Assembly (NCBI RefSeq): GCF_030406405.1
Contig: NZ_JAUEPL010000033.1
Coordinates: forward strand, 1 to 64,000
Length of the DNA: 64,000 nt
Source: Streptomyces ficellus
GTDB taxonomy: Bacteria > Actinomycetota > Actinomycetes > Streptomycetales > Streptomycetaceae
Direction: 5' to 3'
The first letter of the stretch is position 1. Every line of letters starts with the position of its first letter. The notes under the pieces were generated by a model, which ran no database searches, was not told where the DNA came from, and was given only the letters and a program-made list of their open reading frames with translations. Shown in pieces: positions 8,271 to 17,948 of the stretch. A program made the translations under genes and the position numbers.

Positions 8271-9559
8271 CGCGCCCTCGCCGAATCCGCCGCCCTCGCC
8301 GTATCCGCCGCACCCACTGCCGCTCCCGCACCCGCACCCGCACCCGCACCCGCCGGCAGCATGTTCACGGGCACCCGCGCCGTCACCCGGAACCGCCCGC
8401 CGCTCATCCGGCCTGCCTGCAGGGTCCCGTCCAGCGCGGCGAGCCGCTCCCGCAGCCCGGCCAGCCCCGACCCCGACTCACCCAGCACCCCTGGATCGCC
8501 CCCCGCCCCGTCGTTCTCGACCACCAGCACCGCGCACCCCTCCTCCGCGCCCACCGACACCGAGCAGTGCCGCGCGTCCCCGTGCCGCAGCACGTTGGTC
8601 GCGGCCTCCCGTACCACCCATGCGAGCGCCGACTGCACGCGCGCCGGCAGGCCCGCCTCCGCCGACTCGACCGTGCAGGTGATCCCAGCAGCGGTCAACA
8701 CGCCCTGCGCCCCCTCCAGTTCGATGTGCAGGTCCGCCTCCCTGTAGCCGCGCACCACCTCCCGTACCTCCCGCTGGGACTCCTGGGCGATCCGCTGCAC
8801 CTCGGTCATCTGGTCCACGGCCTGCTCCGCCCGTCCCCGGCGGGCCAGCTGCACCGCGAGCTCGCTCTTCAGCGCGATCACCGACAGGTTGCGGCCCATC
8901 ACATCGTGCAGGTCCCGTCCGAAGCGCAACCGCTCCTCCGCGACCGCGAGCCGCGCCTGGAGTTCACGGGCCGCGTCCAGCTCCCACACCGCCCGCAGCA
9001 GCCAGCCCGAGAACCCGCTGGTGAACGCCAGCGTCACCCCCGCGATCAGGAACCCCACCGAGAATCCGGCCGCCTCTTCCCGGGGCAGCCCGAGCAGCAG
9101 ACAGACCAGTCCGGTGCCCGCCGCCGTGGCCATGACCAGGTACAGCATGTGCCGCACCTTCTTCTGGCACAGGACCAGCGAGGCGATACCGAAGCCGAGG
9201 AACCCGACGACCAGGGCCGCGGAGGTCGCCATGTCGCCCAGCGTGCCGAACCTGTGGAGCACCAGGACCGCGACGGCGGCCATGCCCGACAGCGCGGAGT
9301 GCGCGGTGATGAGCCGCGAGGGGTACCCGCGCCGCCCCAGGTTCCAGTCGAGCGCCCGCGACGCCAGCACCCCGCCCAGCGCGGTGTGCGCGCACACCAG
9401 CATCAGGAGCCAGCCGCTGACCGGCGGCGGCGCCTCCACCACGGAGCGGACCCCGATCGCGCCGATCTCGATCAACCCGAACGTGTAGTACGACCAACGG
9501 GTGTAGAGCTCGACCTTCTCCGGGTTGCTCCGCCCGCTCCACCACCCCCTCAGCTTCAC
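8267..9559 (-). CDS. Sensor histidine kinase, HisKA_3 type (DesK-like)
   Basis: The 430-residue product has about six hydrophobic segments in residues ~20-190, then a HisKA_3 dimerisation domain with the phosphoacceptor His218 in FGRDLHDVMGRN. The HATPase domain shows VVREAATNVLRHGDA (N box) and GSGLAGLRERL (G box). The start is GTG 9559 with GAGGGGGA seven bases upstream. The C-terminus is a low-complexity (AG)n stretch. It partners the adjacent response regulator. The 164 bases separating it from the permease gene carry 9-bp repeats. Confidence 0.92.
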   Translation of the reverse strand: MKLRGWWSGRSNPEKVELYTRWSYYTFGLIEIGAIGVRSVVEAPPPVSGWLLMLVCAHTALGGVLASRALDWNLGRRGYPSRLITAHSALSGMAAVAVLVLHRFGTLGDMATSAALVVGFLGFGIASLVLCQKKVRHMLYLVMATAAGTGLVCLLLGLPREEAAGFSVGFLIAGVTLAFTSGFSGWLLRAVWELDAARELQARLAVAEERLRFGRDLHDVMGRNLSVIALKSELAVQLARRGRAEQAVDQMTEVQRIAQESQREVREVVRGYREADLHIELEGAQGVLTAAGITCTVESAEAGLPARVQSALAWVVREAATNVLRHGDARHCSVSVGAEEGCAVLVVENDGAGGDPGVLGESGSGLAGLRERLAALDGTLQAGRMSGGRFRVTARVPVNMLPAGAGAGAGAGAAVGAADTARAADSARAR

Positions 9560-9570
9560 GTCGACATCCC

Positions 9571-9723
9571 CCTCAGCGAACTCGGCGAACTCAGCGAACT
9601 CGGCGAACTCGGCGAACTCGGCGACTTGGCTAACTCGGCTAACTCGGCGGGCTCAGTGAACTCGCCAGCTCGGCGCCCTCAGCGCTCTCAGCGCTCTCAG
9701 CGCACTGAGCGCCCTGCGCGCCC
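9571..9723 (-). repeat. Two adjacent arrays of 9-bp tandem repeats
   Basis: On the plus strand GCGAACTCG-type units recur at 9-base spacing from about 9,575 to 9,655, with some 8-base and degenerate copies. A second array of AGCGCTCTC-type units follows to about 9,720. The arrays fill the gap between the permease stop and the histidine kinase start. In the kinase frame the repeats would read Glu-Phe-Ala, but an in-frame stop and lack of an upstream start make translation unlikely. Confidence 0.8.
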
Positions 9724-10488
9724 TCAGCGCCGCGGCTCCCAGCGGAACCACCGCTGCACAGCAAACACCGAGATCACCGTCCAGGCCAGCGCCGTCAGCG
9801 CAGCACCTATCAGCTCCTTCGCGTCCCCGCCGCCGAGCCACCCGGCCCGTATGAGCGTCATCACGCCCGTCAGCGGCAGCAGCTCGCACACGGACGCGAC
9901 ACTCTCCGGAAGCGTCTCCAGGGGAATGAACAGCCCGGAGCCCACCGCCGAGATGAGGAACACGGGCATGGTGGTGATCTGGGCGCTCTCCACGGTCCGC
10001 GTGACGGCCGCCGTCGCTCCGGCGAGCGCGATCAGCAGCAGCATCCCGATCAGCACGCCGCCGACGAAAAGTTCGGGCCGCTGAGGCGCGCGCACGTCCA
10101 GGAAGGCCACGCCCGCCGCCACCATCAGCGCGCTCTGGGCCACCGCGAGGACGACTGCCGGCAGCGCGGTGCCGGCGAGTATCTCCGGGTCCGAGGCCTC
10201 GCCCGTACGCAGCCGCTTCAGCACCAGTTCCTCGCGCCGGGCCACGTACGCCGAGACGAGGTTGAGGTAGACGACGAGGATCAGCATCATCACGACCCCG
10301 CCGCTCAACGCCGCCTCGACGGCGCTCATCCCCGCCCCGTCGAGATCGACCCGGTCGAGCGAGGACCGCAGCACGCCCACCATCAGCACGGGCATGAGCA
10401 GCGCTGTGAACAGCGCATACCGGTTCCGTACGAGGAGGGTCAGCTCGGCCCGCCCCAGCGCGCCCATGCGCCTCGCCGTCGTCGTCAT
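9724..10488 (-). CDS. ABC-2 type transporter permease
   Basis: The ~254-residue membrane protein has about six transmembrane stretches (for example ALFTALLMPVLMVGVL, GGVVMMLILVVYLNLVS, FVGGVLIGMLLLIALAGATAA) and the layout of an ABC-2 permease. I placed the start at ATG 10,488, one base after the stop of the ATPase gene; GTG 10,497 in frame is an alternative overlapping that gene by eight bases. It forms an exporter with the adjacent ATPase. The substrate is unknown. The two-component system downstream suggests lipid or antibiotic stress export, by analogy only. Confidence 0.88.
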   Translation of the reverse strand: MTTTARRMGALGRAELTLLVRNRYALFTALLMPVLMVGVLRSSLDRVDLDGAGMSAVEAALSGGVVMMLILVVYLNLVSAYVARREELVLKRLRTGEASDPEILAGTALPAVVLAVAQSALMVAAGVAFLDVRAPQRPELFVGGVLIGMLLLIALAGATAAVTRTVESAQITTMPVFLISAVGSGLFIPLETLPESVASVCELLPLTGVMTLIRAGWLGGGDAKELIGAALTALAWTVISVFAVQRWFRWEPRR

Positions 10489-10489
10489 G

Positions 10490-11413
10490 TCACACACCCA
10501 CCGTTTCCGTACCCGACGCGATGTCGAGGAAGGCCTCTTCGAGGGAGGCGGACCGGGCGTCGAGCCCTTCCAGCCGTACGCCCGTCTCCCGTGCCCACAG
10601 CAGCAGTTCGCCGAGCGCCTCTTGCAGCTCCCGCGTGCGGATCTCGACGCGGCGCCCGTCGTACTCGGCGGCCCGCAGCGACAGCGGCAGCTGCCCGGCG
10701 GTCACCCCGTGCGGCAGGGCGAAGCGGATACGGGCGGGCCGTGCGGCCGTCACCTCGGCCGGTGTCCCGGCCGTCACGATCCGCCCCTGGTACATGATCG
10801 CCAGCCGGTCGGCGAGCGTCTCGGCCTCCTCCAGATAGTGCGTGGTGAGCAGCACTGTCGTACCGCCGTCCCGCAGCTGCCGCACCAACTCCCAGGTGTC
10901 GCGCCGCCCTTCCGCGTCCAGGCCGGTGGACGGCTCGTCCAGGAACAGCACTTCGGGCCGCCCGAGCAGGGCGAGCGCCAGATCGAGGCGCCGCTTCTCG
11001 CCGCCGGAGAGCTGCTTGACGCGCACGCCTGCCCGGGCGCCGAGGCCCACCAGCTCCAGCGCCTCGCCGACCGGGCGTGCCCCGGTGGTGCAGCCGGCCC
11101 ACATGCGTACGGTCTCGGTGACCGTCAGGTCGGAGGGGAAGCCGCCCTCCTGGAGCATCACGCCGATCCGGGGCCGGACGGCGGCGCGTTCGCGGTGCGG
11201 GTCGTGGCCGAGGACCCGTACGGTGCCGTCACTGGGGCGGGCGAGGCCCTCCAGTAGCTCCACGGTGGAGGTCTTGCCCGCGCCGTTCGTGCCGAGCAGG
11301 GCGAAGATCTCGCCGCGCGCCACGGAGAAGGTGACACCCGTCACAGCCTCGAAGCCGCCCGCGTAACACCGCCGGGCCCCGTCGGCTTCGATCACGTACT
11401 CATCGCTGGTCAT
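10490..11413 (-). CDS. ABC transporter ATP-binding protein
   Basis: The 307-residue ATPase has Walker A GTNGAGKTS (residues ~35-43), the signature LSGGEKRR, Walker B VLFLDEPSTGLD and the switch His in LLTTHYLEEAE. It is the first gene of a minus-strand operon (ATPase, permease, histidine kinase, response regulator). The start is ATG 11,413. The divergent upstream region carries the tRNA-Gly genes. The family (DrrA/CcmA-like) pairs with ABC-2 permeases for export. Confidence 0.93.
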   Translation of the reverse strand: MTSDEYVIEADGARRCYAGGFEAVTGVTFSVARGEIFALLGTNGAGKTSTVELLEGLARPSDGTVRVLGHDPHRERAAVRPRIGVMLQEGGFPSDLTVTETVRMWAGCTTGARPVGEALELVGLGARAGVRVKQLSGGEKRRLDLALALLGRPEVLFLDEPSTGLDAEGRRDTWELVRQLRDGGTTVLLTTHYLEEAETLADRLAIMYQGRIVTAGTPAEVTAARPARIRFALPHGVTAGQLPLSLRAAEYDGRRVEIRTRELQEALGELLLWARETGVRLEGLDARSASLEEAFLDIASGTETVGV

Positions 11414-11546
11414 GCGTCCAGGCTTCCGCCGGACCGTGGCGGGCGGCAGTGCGTGCTGTCACCGCCCCCGATGACAAATGTCATCCGGGGCCGTTCACGC
11501 ACCTTGTGCATGCGCCTCGTTCACGCACCTCGTGGACATACGAAGA

Positions 11547-11575
11547 AGCCCCCGGTCGTCTCGACCGGGGGCTTT
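11547..11575. terminator. Terminator hairpin after tRNA-Gly
   Basis: AAGCCCCCGGTC pairs with GACCGGGGGCTT around a four-to-five base loop. It lies eight bases beyond the 3' end of the minus-strand tRNA-Gly(GCC) at 11,583 and has T-rich sequence on both sides. Confidence 0.8.
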
Positions 11576-11582
11576 CTCTCTG

Positions 11583-11655
11583 AGCGGACGACGAGATTCG
11601 AACTCGCGACCCTCACCTTGGCAAGGTGATGCTCTACCAACTGAGCCACGTCCGC
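11583..11655 (-). tRNA. tRNA-Gly(GCC), second copy
   Basis: A 73-nt cloverleaf on the minus strand, with acceptor GCGGACG/CGTCCGC, anticodon stem CACCTT and anticodon GCC. It shares the acceptor and most of the T-arm with the copy at 7,565 but differs in the D-arm, the anticodon stem and the variable region. It is followed by its own terminator. Confidence 0.94.
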
Positions 11656-11734
11656 ATTGCTGCCGCTCAGCTCTCACTGGGCGGTGCGAACACCACTGTA
11701 CCTGATCCATCGCAATGGTCGGTACGTGATGTAG

Positions 11735-11806
11735 AGCGGGTGACAGGAATTGCACACTGCGCCTTCCCCCTGGAAGGGGGATGTTCTACTACTGAACTAC
11801 ACCCGC
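11735..11806 (-). tRNA. tRNA-Gly(TCC)
   Basis: A 72-nt cloverleaf on the minus strand with acceptor GCGGGTG/CACCCGC, anticodon stem CCCCC/GGGGG and loop CTTCCAG, giving anticodon TCC. It is 79 bases upstream of the tRNA-Gly(GCC) gene in the same direction, so the two are probably co-transcribed. Confidence 0.93.
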
Positions 11807-12025
11807 ACGATCCGTGAGGTGGGGCCTTGTCGGCCTCGCCCCTCGGCGTGATCCAGACTCTAGCGGATCACCTGGGGTGCCGCGCAACTCGGCGGCTCGT
11901 CGCCCCGGTTCGCCGTCCCGGTTCGCCCCGGCCGCCCGCCTGGGATGAGGCGGGCGCCTTCCGGGGTCGTCCGGGGCTGTGTCCGGGGTCGTCCCGGGCT
12001 GTCCCGGTCGTCCGGGGCCCGGCTC

Positions 12026-12397
12026 TCAGCACGCCTCGCGGAACGCCTCGTAGACGTGCTTCGGGATGCGGCCGCGGGCCGGCACCGCCAGCTTGTGGGA
12101 CTGCGCCCAGGCGCGGACCGCCGCCGGGTCGGGTTCGAGCGCGGTGCGCGTGTACGAGGCCCGCGGCCTGCCGTTGGCCGAGCCGCCGCCGCCACTACTG
12201 CTACCGGCGCCGTTGCCGGCGCCGGACTGCTTGCGGCCGGCGGCCAGGTAGGGGGCGAGGGCCTTGCGCAGCTTCTTTGCATTGGCAGGGTTGAGGTCGA
12301 TCTCGTACGACTTACCGTCCAAGCCGAAGGTGACCGTTTCCGCCGCTTCCCCTCCGTCGATGTCGTCGAAGAGCGTGACTACTACGCGCTGTGCCAC
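12026..12397 (-). CDS. lsr2: Lsr2-family nucleoid-associated protein
   Basis: The 123-residue protein matches Lsr2, the actinobacterial H-NS-like silencer of AT-rich and foreign DNA. The N-terminal dimerisation part reads MAQRVVVTLFDDIDGGEAAE with FGLDGKSYEIDL. A flexible Gly/Ser linker follows, and the C-terminal AT-hook-like domain has VRAWAQSHKLAVPARGRIP with the RGR DNA-contact motif. The start is GTG 12,397, preceded by an AAAGGA site; the frame is open upstream but the extra residues do not match the family. It is divergent from purS. Confidence 0.95.
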   Translation of the reverse strand: MAQRVVVTLFDDIDGGEAAETVTFGLDGKSYEIDLNPANAKKLRKALAPYLAAGRKQSGAGNGAGSSSGGGGSANGRPRASYTRTALEPDPAAVRAWAQSHKLAVPARGRIPKHVYEAFREAC

Positions 12398-12636
12398 GGA
12401 TATTGGTCCTTTCCTGCGGTGTGCCACGCTGACGTGCGGCGATACCGGATTTGCGGCTGCTGAGGGGCAATGCCGCTTTCCGCTGCATTCCTTTGTACAG
12501 CGGAACGCGCCGCATCGTGTAGCCCAGCCAATTGCATCAGCGTGTCCGACGGCAATGGGTGGGGGCATTATTTTCCGGGATTTTCCCTGTCTCTTCTCGC
12601 CTCGTTCGCGGGTGCTTTTGTAGGGTCCTCCAGATG

Positions 12637-12650
12637 TCTACTCGCGTAGA
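12637..12650. promoter_or_regulatory. Palindrome in the purS-lsr2 promoter region
   Basis: TCTAC-TCGC-GTAGA is a perfect 5-bp inverted repeat about 57 bases before purS. It lies in the ~310-base divergent region between lsr2 and purSQL, which otherwise holds no gene. A TCTACT element inside it could serve as a -10 box. An operator for purine control is a guess from position alone; I do not recognise the binding protein. Confidence 0.4.
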
Positions 12651-12707
12651 TTTTGGAGACAGGTACGCTGAGGGAACCGCCCACGCAACACACCACCGGG
12701 AGTGCCA

Positions 12708-12953
12708 GTGGCACGCGTCGTAGTCGACGTCATGCTCAAGCCGGAGATCCTCGACCCGCAGGGACAGGCGGTGCAGCGTGCACTGCCCCGCCTCGGTTTC
12801 GACGGGATCGCCGACGTCCGTCAGGGGAAGCGCTTCGAGCTGGATGTGGAGGGGCCGGTCGACGACGCCGCCCTCGCCCGCATCCACGAGATGGCCGAAA
12901 CCTTCCTCGCCAACACCGTCATCGAAGACTTTGTCGTAAAGGTGGAGTCGTGA
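12708..12953 (+). CDS. purS: FGAM synthase subunit PurS
   Basis: PurS is the small bridging subunit of the three-part phosphoribosylformylglycinamidine synthase (PurS, PurQ, PurL). The 81-residue product has the family fold pattern: ARVVVDVMLKPEILDPQG at the start, then LGFDGIADVRQGKRFELD. I chose GTG 12,708 because CGGGAG ends five bases upstream; GTG 12,702 would overlap that site. Its stop overlaps the GTG start of purQ by four bases, so translation is coupled. Confidence 0.95.
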   Translation: MARVVVDVMLKPEILDPQGQAVQRALPRLGFDGIADVRQGKRFELDVEGPVDDAALARIHEMAETFLANTVIEDFVVKVES

Positions 12954-13629
12954 CCGCTCGTATCGGAGTCGTCACTTTTCCCGGGACCCTGGACGACCGC
13001 GACGCGCTGCGCGCGGCGCGGCTCGCGGGCGCCGAGCCGGTTTCCCTCTGGCACCGCGACAAGGACCTCAAGCAGGTCGACGCGGTCGTCCTGCCGGGCG
13101 GCTTCTCCTACGGTGACTACCTGCGCGCGGGGGCCATTTCCCGGTTCTCGCCGGTAATGGAGACGATCATCGAGCAGGCCAGGGCCGGTATGCCGGTCCT
13201 CGGTATCTGCAACGGTTTCCAGGTCCTCACCGAGACGCACCTGCTGCCGGGCGCAATGCTCCGCAACAACCACCTGCACTTCATCTGCCGTGACCAGAAG
13301 CTGCGGGTGGAGAACGCGGAGACCGCCTGGACCGCCGACTACGAAGCCGGCCAGGAGATCTCCGTACCGCTCAAGAACATCGACGGCCAGTTCGTCGCCG
13401 ATGAGCGCACGCTTGACGAGCTGGAGGCCGAGGGCCGCGTCGCCTTCCGGTACCTGGACGGGAACCCGAACGGCTCACTGCGGGACATCGCCGGCATCAC
13501 CAACGCCGCGGGGAACGTCGTCGGCCTCATGCCGCACCCCGAGCACGCCGTCGAGCCGCTCGTCGGTACGGGCCGTACGGACGGCCTCGGATTCTTCACC
13601 TCGATCCTCAAGAAGTTGGTCAGCGCCTC

Positions 13630-13633
<4 letters not shown>
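12950..13633 (+). CDS. purQ: FGAM synthase glutaminase subunit PurQ
   Basis: PurQ hydrolyses glutamine and passes ammonia to PurL. The 227-residue product is a class I glutamine amidotransferase with an early VVTFPGTLDDRDALRAARLA, the nucleophile Cys in LGICNGFQVLTE and the His/Glu pair in LMPHPEHAVE. It starts at GTG 12,950 within a GTGA overlap with purS and ends in an ATGA overlap with purL, so purSQL is one tightly coupled unit. Confidence 0.97.
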
Positions 13634-15879
<2,246 letters not shown>

Positions 15880-15893
15880 CGCACCCGGCTGCT

Positions 15894-15933
15894 GGAGCCC
15901 CTGTCCGACCCCCGCGGTCCGGGCGGGGGCTCC
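15894..15933 (+). terminator. Possible terminator after purL
   Basis: GGAGCCCC and GGGGCTCC pair over a 24-base, itself GC-rich loop, starting 15 bases after the purL stop. There is no T tract, so this is a weaker candidate. Confidence 0.45.
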
Positions 15934-16001
15934 GCCGTCCTCACCGCCGCCCGCGCCGACCGACCGGCGCGGGACGGCTCCCCGCCCATAAGCTCAGCCG
16001 C

Positions 16002-16793
16002 ATGCCCACTGCCCGCAAGCGCACCCGCAGTTACGACTCCGCCAAGACCCGGGCCGCCGTGCTCACGCAGTTCGGCCATGTGCGGGCGGGGGTGCTCGCC
16101 CTCACGCCCGAGCAGCTCGTGCGGCCCACCCGGCTCGGGGGGTGGACCGTGCGCGAGCTGGCGGCGCACATCGCCATGGCGGTCGGGAGCGTCATCCGGT
16201 ATCTCGGCGAGCCCGAGCCGGCCACGCAGGAACTGCGCCTGCTCGACTGGCCGCTGGCCACGGCGTCCGCCGCCGGACAGGTCGACGAGGACACCCGGGC
16301 GCTCGCCGCGAGCTCGGACCTCGCCGAGCTGTACGCGCGCACCGAGGCGGGTATCGCCGCCGCCCTGCCCGGCGCAGCGGACGAGCGGCTGGTGCCGACC
16401 CGGTTCGGCGCCATGCGGCTGGGTGACTTCCTGGTGACCCGTACCGTCGAGCTGGTCGTCCACACCGACGACCTGAACGACGCCACCGGGCTCGCCGTCC
16501 CGTACGACCGCCAGGCGCTGGCCGCCTGCACCCGGCTGCTCGCCGACGCCCTGGCGGTGAAGGCCCCGGGCGGGTCGGTCGAAATGCGCGTGCCGCCGTA
16601 CGCGGTGGTGCAGTGCGTCGAGGGCCCGAGGCACACCCGCGGTACGCCGCCGAACGTCATCGAGACGGACCCGCTGACCTGGATCCGGCTCGCCACGGGC
16701 CGTACGGCGTGGGCGGAGGCCCTGGACACGGCCCAGGTCCACGCGAGCGGCGAACGGGCGGACCTGTCGGCGCTGCTGCCGGTCCTGGGCTGA
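16002..16793 (+). CDS. Maleylpyruvate isomerase/mycothiol-dependent family protein
   Basis: The 263-residue product resembles the actinobacterial mycothiol-dependent maleylpyruvate isomerase-like family. The N-terminal DinB-like four-helix domain carries GGWTVRELAAHIAMAVGS, whose His would bind metal, and a second candidate His in RTVELVVHTDDL. The C-terminal part (residues ~195-263) looks like the sterol-carrier-type domain of this family, ending ETDPLTWIRLATGR. The start is ATG 16,002; an upstream extension of the frame is not supported by a ribosome site. The substrate is unknown; a thiol-transfer or detoxification role is inferred. Confidence 0.8.
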   Translation: MPTARKRTRSYDSAKTRAAVLTQFGHVRAGVLALTPEQLVRPTRLGGWTVRELAAHIAMAVGSVIRYLGEPEPATQELRLLDWPLATASAAGQVDEDTRALAASSDLAELYARTEAGIAAALPGAADERLVPTRFGAMRLGDFLVTRTVELVVHTDDLNDATGLAVPYDRQALAACTRLLADALAVKAPGGSVEMRVPPYAVVQCVEGPRHTRGTPPNVIETDPLTWIRLATGRTAWAEALDTAQVHASGERADLSALLPVLG

Positions 16794-16911
16794 GTGCCCC
16801 CGCCGCCGCCCCCGCCGGAATCAGCCGCGCCCCCAGCCCCCCGGCACCCGCCGCCCCCCCCCGCCCCCTCCGGCCGAACGCGCGGAACCAGCGGGCCGGG
16901 CGGCTCGTCCC

Positions 16912-17790
16912 ATGGGCATGCCGACCACGTACAAGCACCACCTCACCGCGTCCGCCGCCCTCGTCGCGCTCGTCGCCCTCGCCGCCTGTGGCACCGAACC
17001 GGGGTCCGGGGCGGGCGACGGCAGCACCTCCGTACGGCCTGACGTGCCGCTCACCGGGGTGCACTGGAGCGTCGACAGCGTCACCGCCGACGGCAGGAAG
17101 ACCGCCGCTCCGGCCGGGGCCCATGTCATGATCGACGCCAAGGGCCGGGCCACGGGCAGCTACGGCTGCAACCACTTCACCGCCAAGGCGTCCATCGAGG
17201 GCGACACGGTCACCCTGGGCGATGCCACGGCGACCGAGATGGCCTGCGGGGAACCGGCCCAGTCGTTCGAGAACACCCTGAAGTCCGCCCTCACCGGCAA
17301 GCTGAAGGCCACGCTCGCGGACGACAGGCTCACCCTCACCACCCCCGGCGGCGACACGGTCCAGCTCAGCGAGCAGCCCCCGGCCCAGCTGACCGGCACC
17401 AAGTGGACCGTCCAGTCGCGCACCTCCGGGGAGACGGTGTCGTCCCTGCCCGCCGGCACCGAAGGCAAGGCGCACTTCGTCTTCGGCGAGGACGGCTCCG
17501 TACGCGGCAACCTCGGCTGCAACAGCTTCTCCGCCTCCGCCACCACCGAGGGCTCGACGATCACTTTCGGCCGCGTCTCCGCGACCCGGAAGCTGTGCCC
17601 CGGCCCCGAGATGGAGGTGGAGCGGGCCCTGCTGAAGGTGATGAGCGGCAAGGCCACGTACACGATCGAGCACCGCACCCTGACCCTCACGGCCCCGGAC
17701 GGCACGGGCGTCGCGGCCAACGCGAGCGGCGGCGCGACCGGCGCGACCGGCGGCGCGACCCCTCGCAGCAGCACCGGCACCGCCTCATAG
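16912..17790 (+). CDS. Lipoprotein with two META/HslJ-like domains
   Basis: The 292-residue product has a lipoprotein signal: a charged start, a hydrophobic core (SAALVALVALAA) and lipobox LAAC with Cys26. Two META domains follow. The first (~46-150) includes WSVDSVT and GSYGCNHFTA; the second (~155-265) includes TKWTVQS and GNLGCNSFSAS. Each has the family GC-N motif. Short GAT/GGA repeats near the end encode a Gly/Ala/Thr tail. HslJ-type proteins are linked to envelope stress in other bacteria; the role here is not known. ATG 16,918 is an alternative start two codons in. Confidence 0.82.
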   Translation: MGMPTTYKHHLTASAALVALVALAACGTEPGSGAGDGSTSVRPDVPLTGVHWSVDSVTADGRKTAAPAGAHVMIDAKGRATGSYGCNHFTAKASIEGDTVTLGDATATEMACGEPAQSFENTLKSALTGKLKATLADDRLTLTTPGGDTVQLSEQPPAQLTGTKWTVQSRTSGETVSSLPAGTEGKAHFVFGEDGSVRGNLGCNSFSASATTEGSTITFGRVSATRKLCPGPEMEVERALLKVMSGKATYTIEHRTLTLTAPDGTGVAANASGGATGATGGATPRSSTGTAS

Positions 17791-17948
17791 CACGTCTCCC
17801 ACTGCGAGGTCCGTCACACCCCGTACGCCCCGTCACCCGGCAAAGCCCCCTGGTCAGCGGGGCGCCGGGGGGAGGGCGGGGCGTGGGGCGGGTCCGCGGG
17901 CCCGTCCCCAATTCGGACCAGTGGTCGATCTCGCCTACACTCGGTGGC

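Noticed and set aside
9560..9723. N-terminal extension of the histidine kinase through the 9-bp repeats
   Set aside because: An in-frame TGA interrupts it, no start codon lies above GTG 9,559, and GAGGGGGA is well placed for that GTG.
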